From Rhodobacterales bacterium (GTDB taxonomy: Bacteria > Pseudomonadota > Alphaproteobacteria > Rhodobacterales > Rhodobacteraceae): a DNA stretch of 23,905 nt. Positions 23,734 to 23,905 of this stretch are shown here, one piece after another (position 1 is the stretch's first letter; each line of letters opens with the position of its first letter). A program made the position numbers and the translations under genes. The DNA is taken from NCBI GenBank assembly GCA_013298675.1, contig JAAFIJ010000005.1, forward strand, positions 1 to 23,905, given 5' to 3'. Under the pieces are notes generated by a model. That model had not been told where the DNA came from and did no database searches. It saw only the letters and a program-made list of their open reading frames with translations.

Positions 23734-23905
23734 ATGTCCGCAATCGCACAGCAGACCAAAGGCTATTCCAAACCGACCGTCTTCTTGGCGTTCGGACTGA
23801 TGGCCATCATCGCTATGATGATATTGCCAGTGCCGTCTTGGGTGCTGGACTTGGGTTTGGCTTTGTCGTTTGCACTTGCAATCTTGATGTTGACGGTGAC
23901 CCTTT
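23734..23905 (+). CDS. flhA: Flagellar export protein FlhA, N-terminal part
   Basis: The frame opens at ATG 23734, two bases after the transglycosylase stop, and runs off the right edge after 57 codons. It reads MSAIAQQTKGYSKPTVFLAF and continues with two hydrophobic stretches, including ILPVPSWVLDLGLALSFALA, the hallmark N-terminal region of FlhA/FHIPEP proteins. FlhA is about 700 residues in full and forms the nonameric export ring through which substrates pass. Only the start is visible, so intactness cannot be judged. Confidence 0.88.
   Translation, partial: MSAIAQQTKGYSKPTVFLAFGLMAIIAMMILPVPSWVLDLGLALSFALAILMLTVTL

Noticed and set aside
1..23905. Mobile elements, CRISPR arrays, tRNA and rRNA genes
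   Set aside because: No transposase, integrase, regularly spaced repeat, or RNA gene signature was recognised by reading; gaps between genes are all under 300 bases.

Overview
The window looks like a chromosomal segment of a motile alphaproteobacterium, most probably a marine Rhodobacteraceae (Roseobacter-type) member. This rests on moderate-to-high GC coding sequence, on flagellar genes arranged around a divergent fliF/fliL promoter, on a MotE-like gene beside motA, and on CtrA-type boxes (TTAA-N7-TTAA with one mismatch) in the flagellar promoter gaps. The assignment is inferred from gene content and order. No rRNA, tRNA, mobile element or CRISPR array was seen.

Positions 1-4290 hold a small catabolic locus. 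An IclR-family regulator and a class III (omega-type) aminotransferase, cut by the window edge, read leftward. An APC-family amino acid permease and a UPF0261/Tm-1-like ATP-binding protein read rightward, with a clear Rho-independent terminator between them. The divergent gap holds a dyad that could be the IclR operator. The likely role is uptake and transamination of an unidentified amine or amino acid.

Positions 4291-8866 are mixed. A DUF1800-DUF1501 pair (leftward, probably one operon) meets the UPF0261 gene stop codon to stop codon. A CorA-type magnesium/cobalt transporter reads rightward, and a GntR/FadR-type regulator reads leftward against it.

Positions 9108-23905 are a flagellar cluster in four blocks. 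(1) motB, flgE (hook), flgK and flgL (hook-filament junction) and flgI (P-ring) read rightward. (2) fliF (MS-ring), a fliH-like gene, fliN (C-ring) and fliP (export gate) read leftward. (3) fliL, an uncharacterised coiled-coil membrane protein, a MotE-like gene, motA and a 724-residue uncharacterised exported protein read rightward. (4) A lytic transglycosylase and the first 57 codons of flhA read rightward. Several neighbours overlap by one (TGATG) or four (ATGA) bases, which points to translational coupling. fliG, fliM, fliI, fliQ, fliR, flhB and flagellin are not here and must lie elsewhere.

The most interesting material is in the stator-related part. motA and motB are about 10 kb apart. 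MotB has Arg where the peptidoglycan-binding OmpA-like domain normally has Asp. A MotE-like protein is present without a recognisable MotC, and motA is translationally coupled to the large exported protein. Together these suggest a modified, poorly described periplasmic stator apparatus. CtrA-like boxes precede motB, flgE and the fliF/fliL pair, which suggests cell-cycle-type control.
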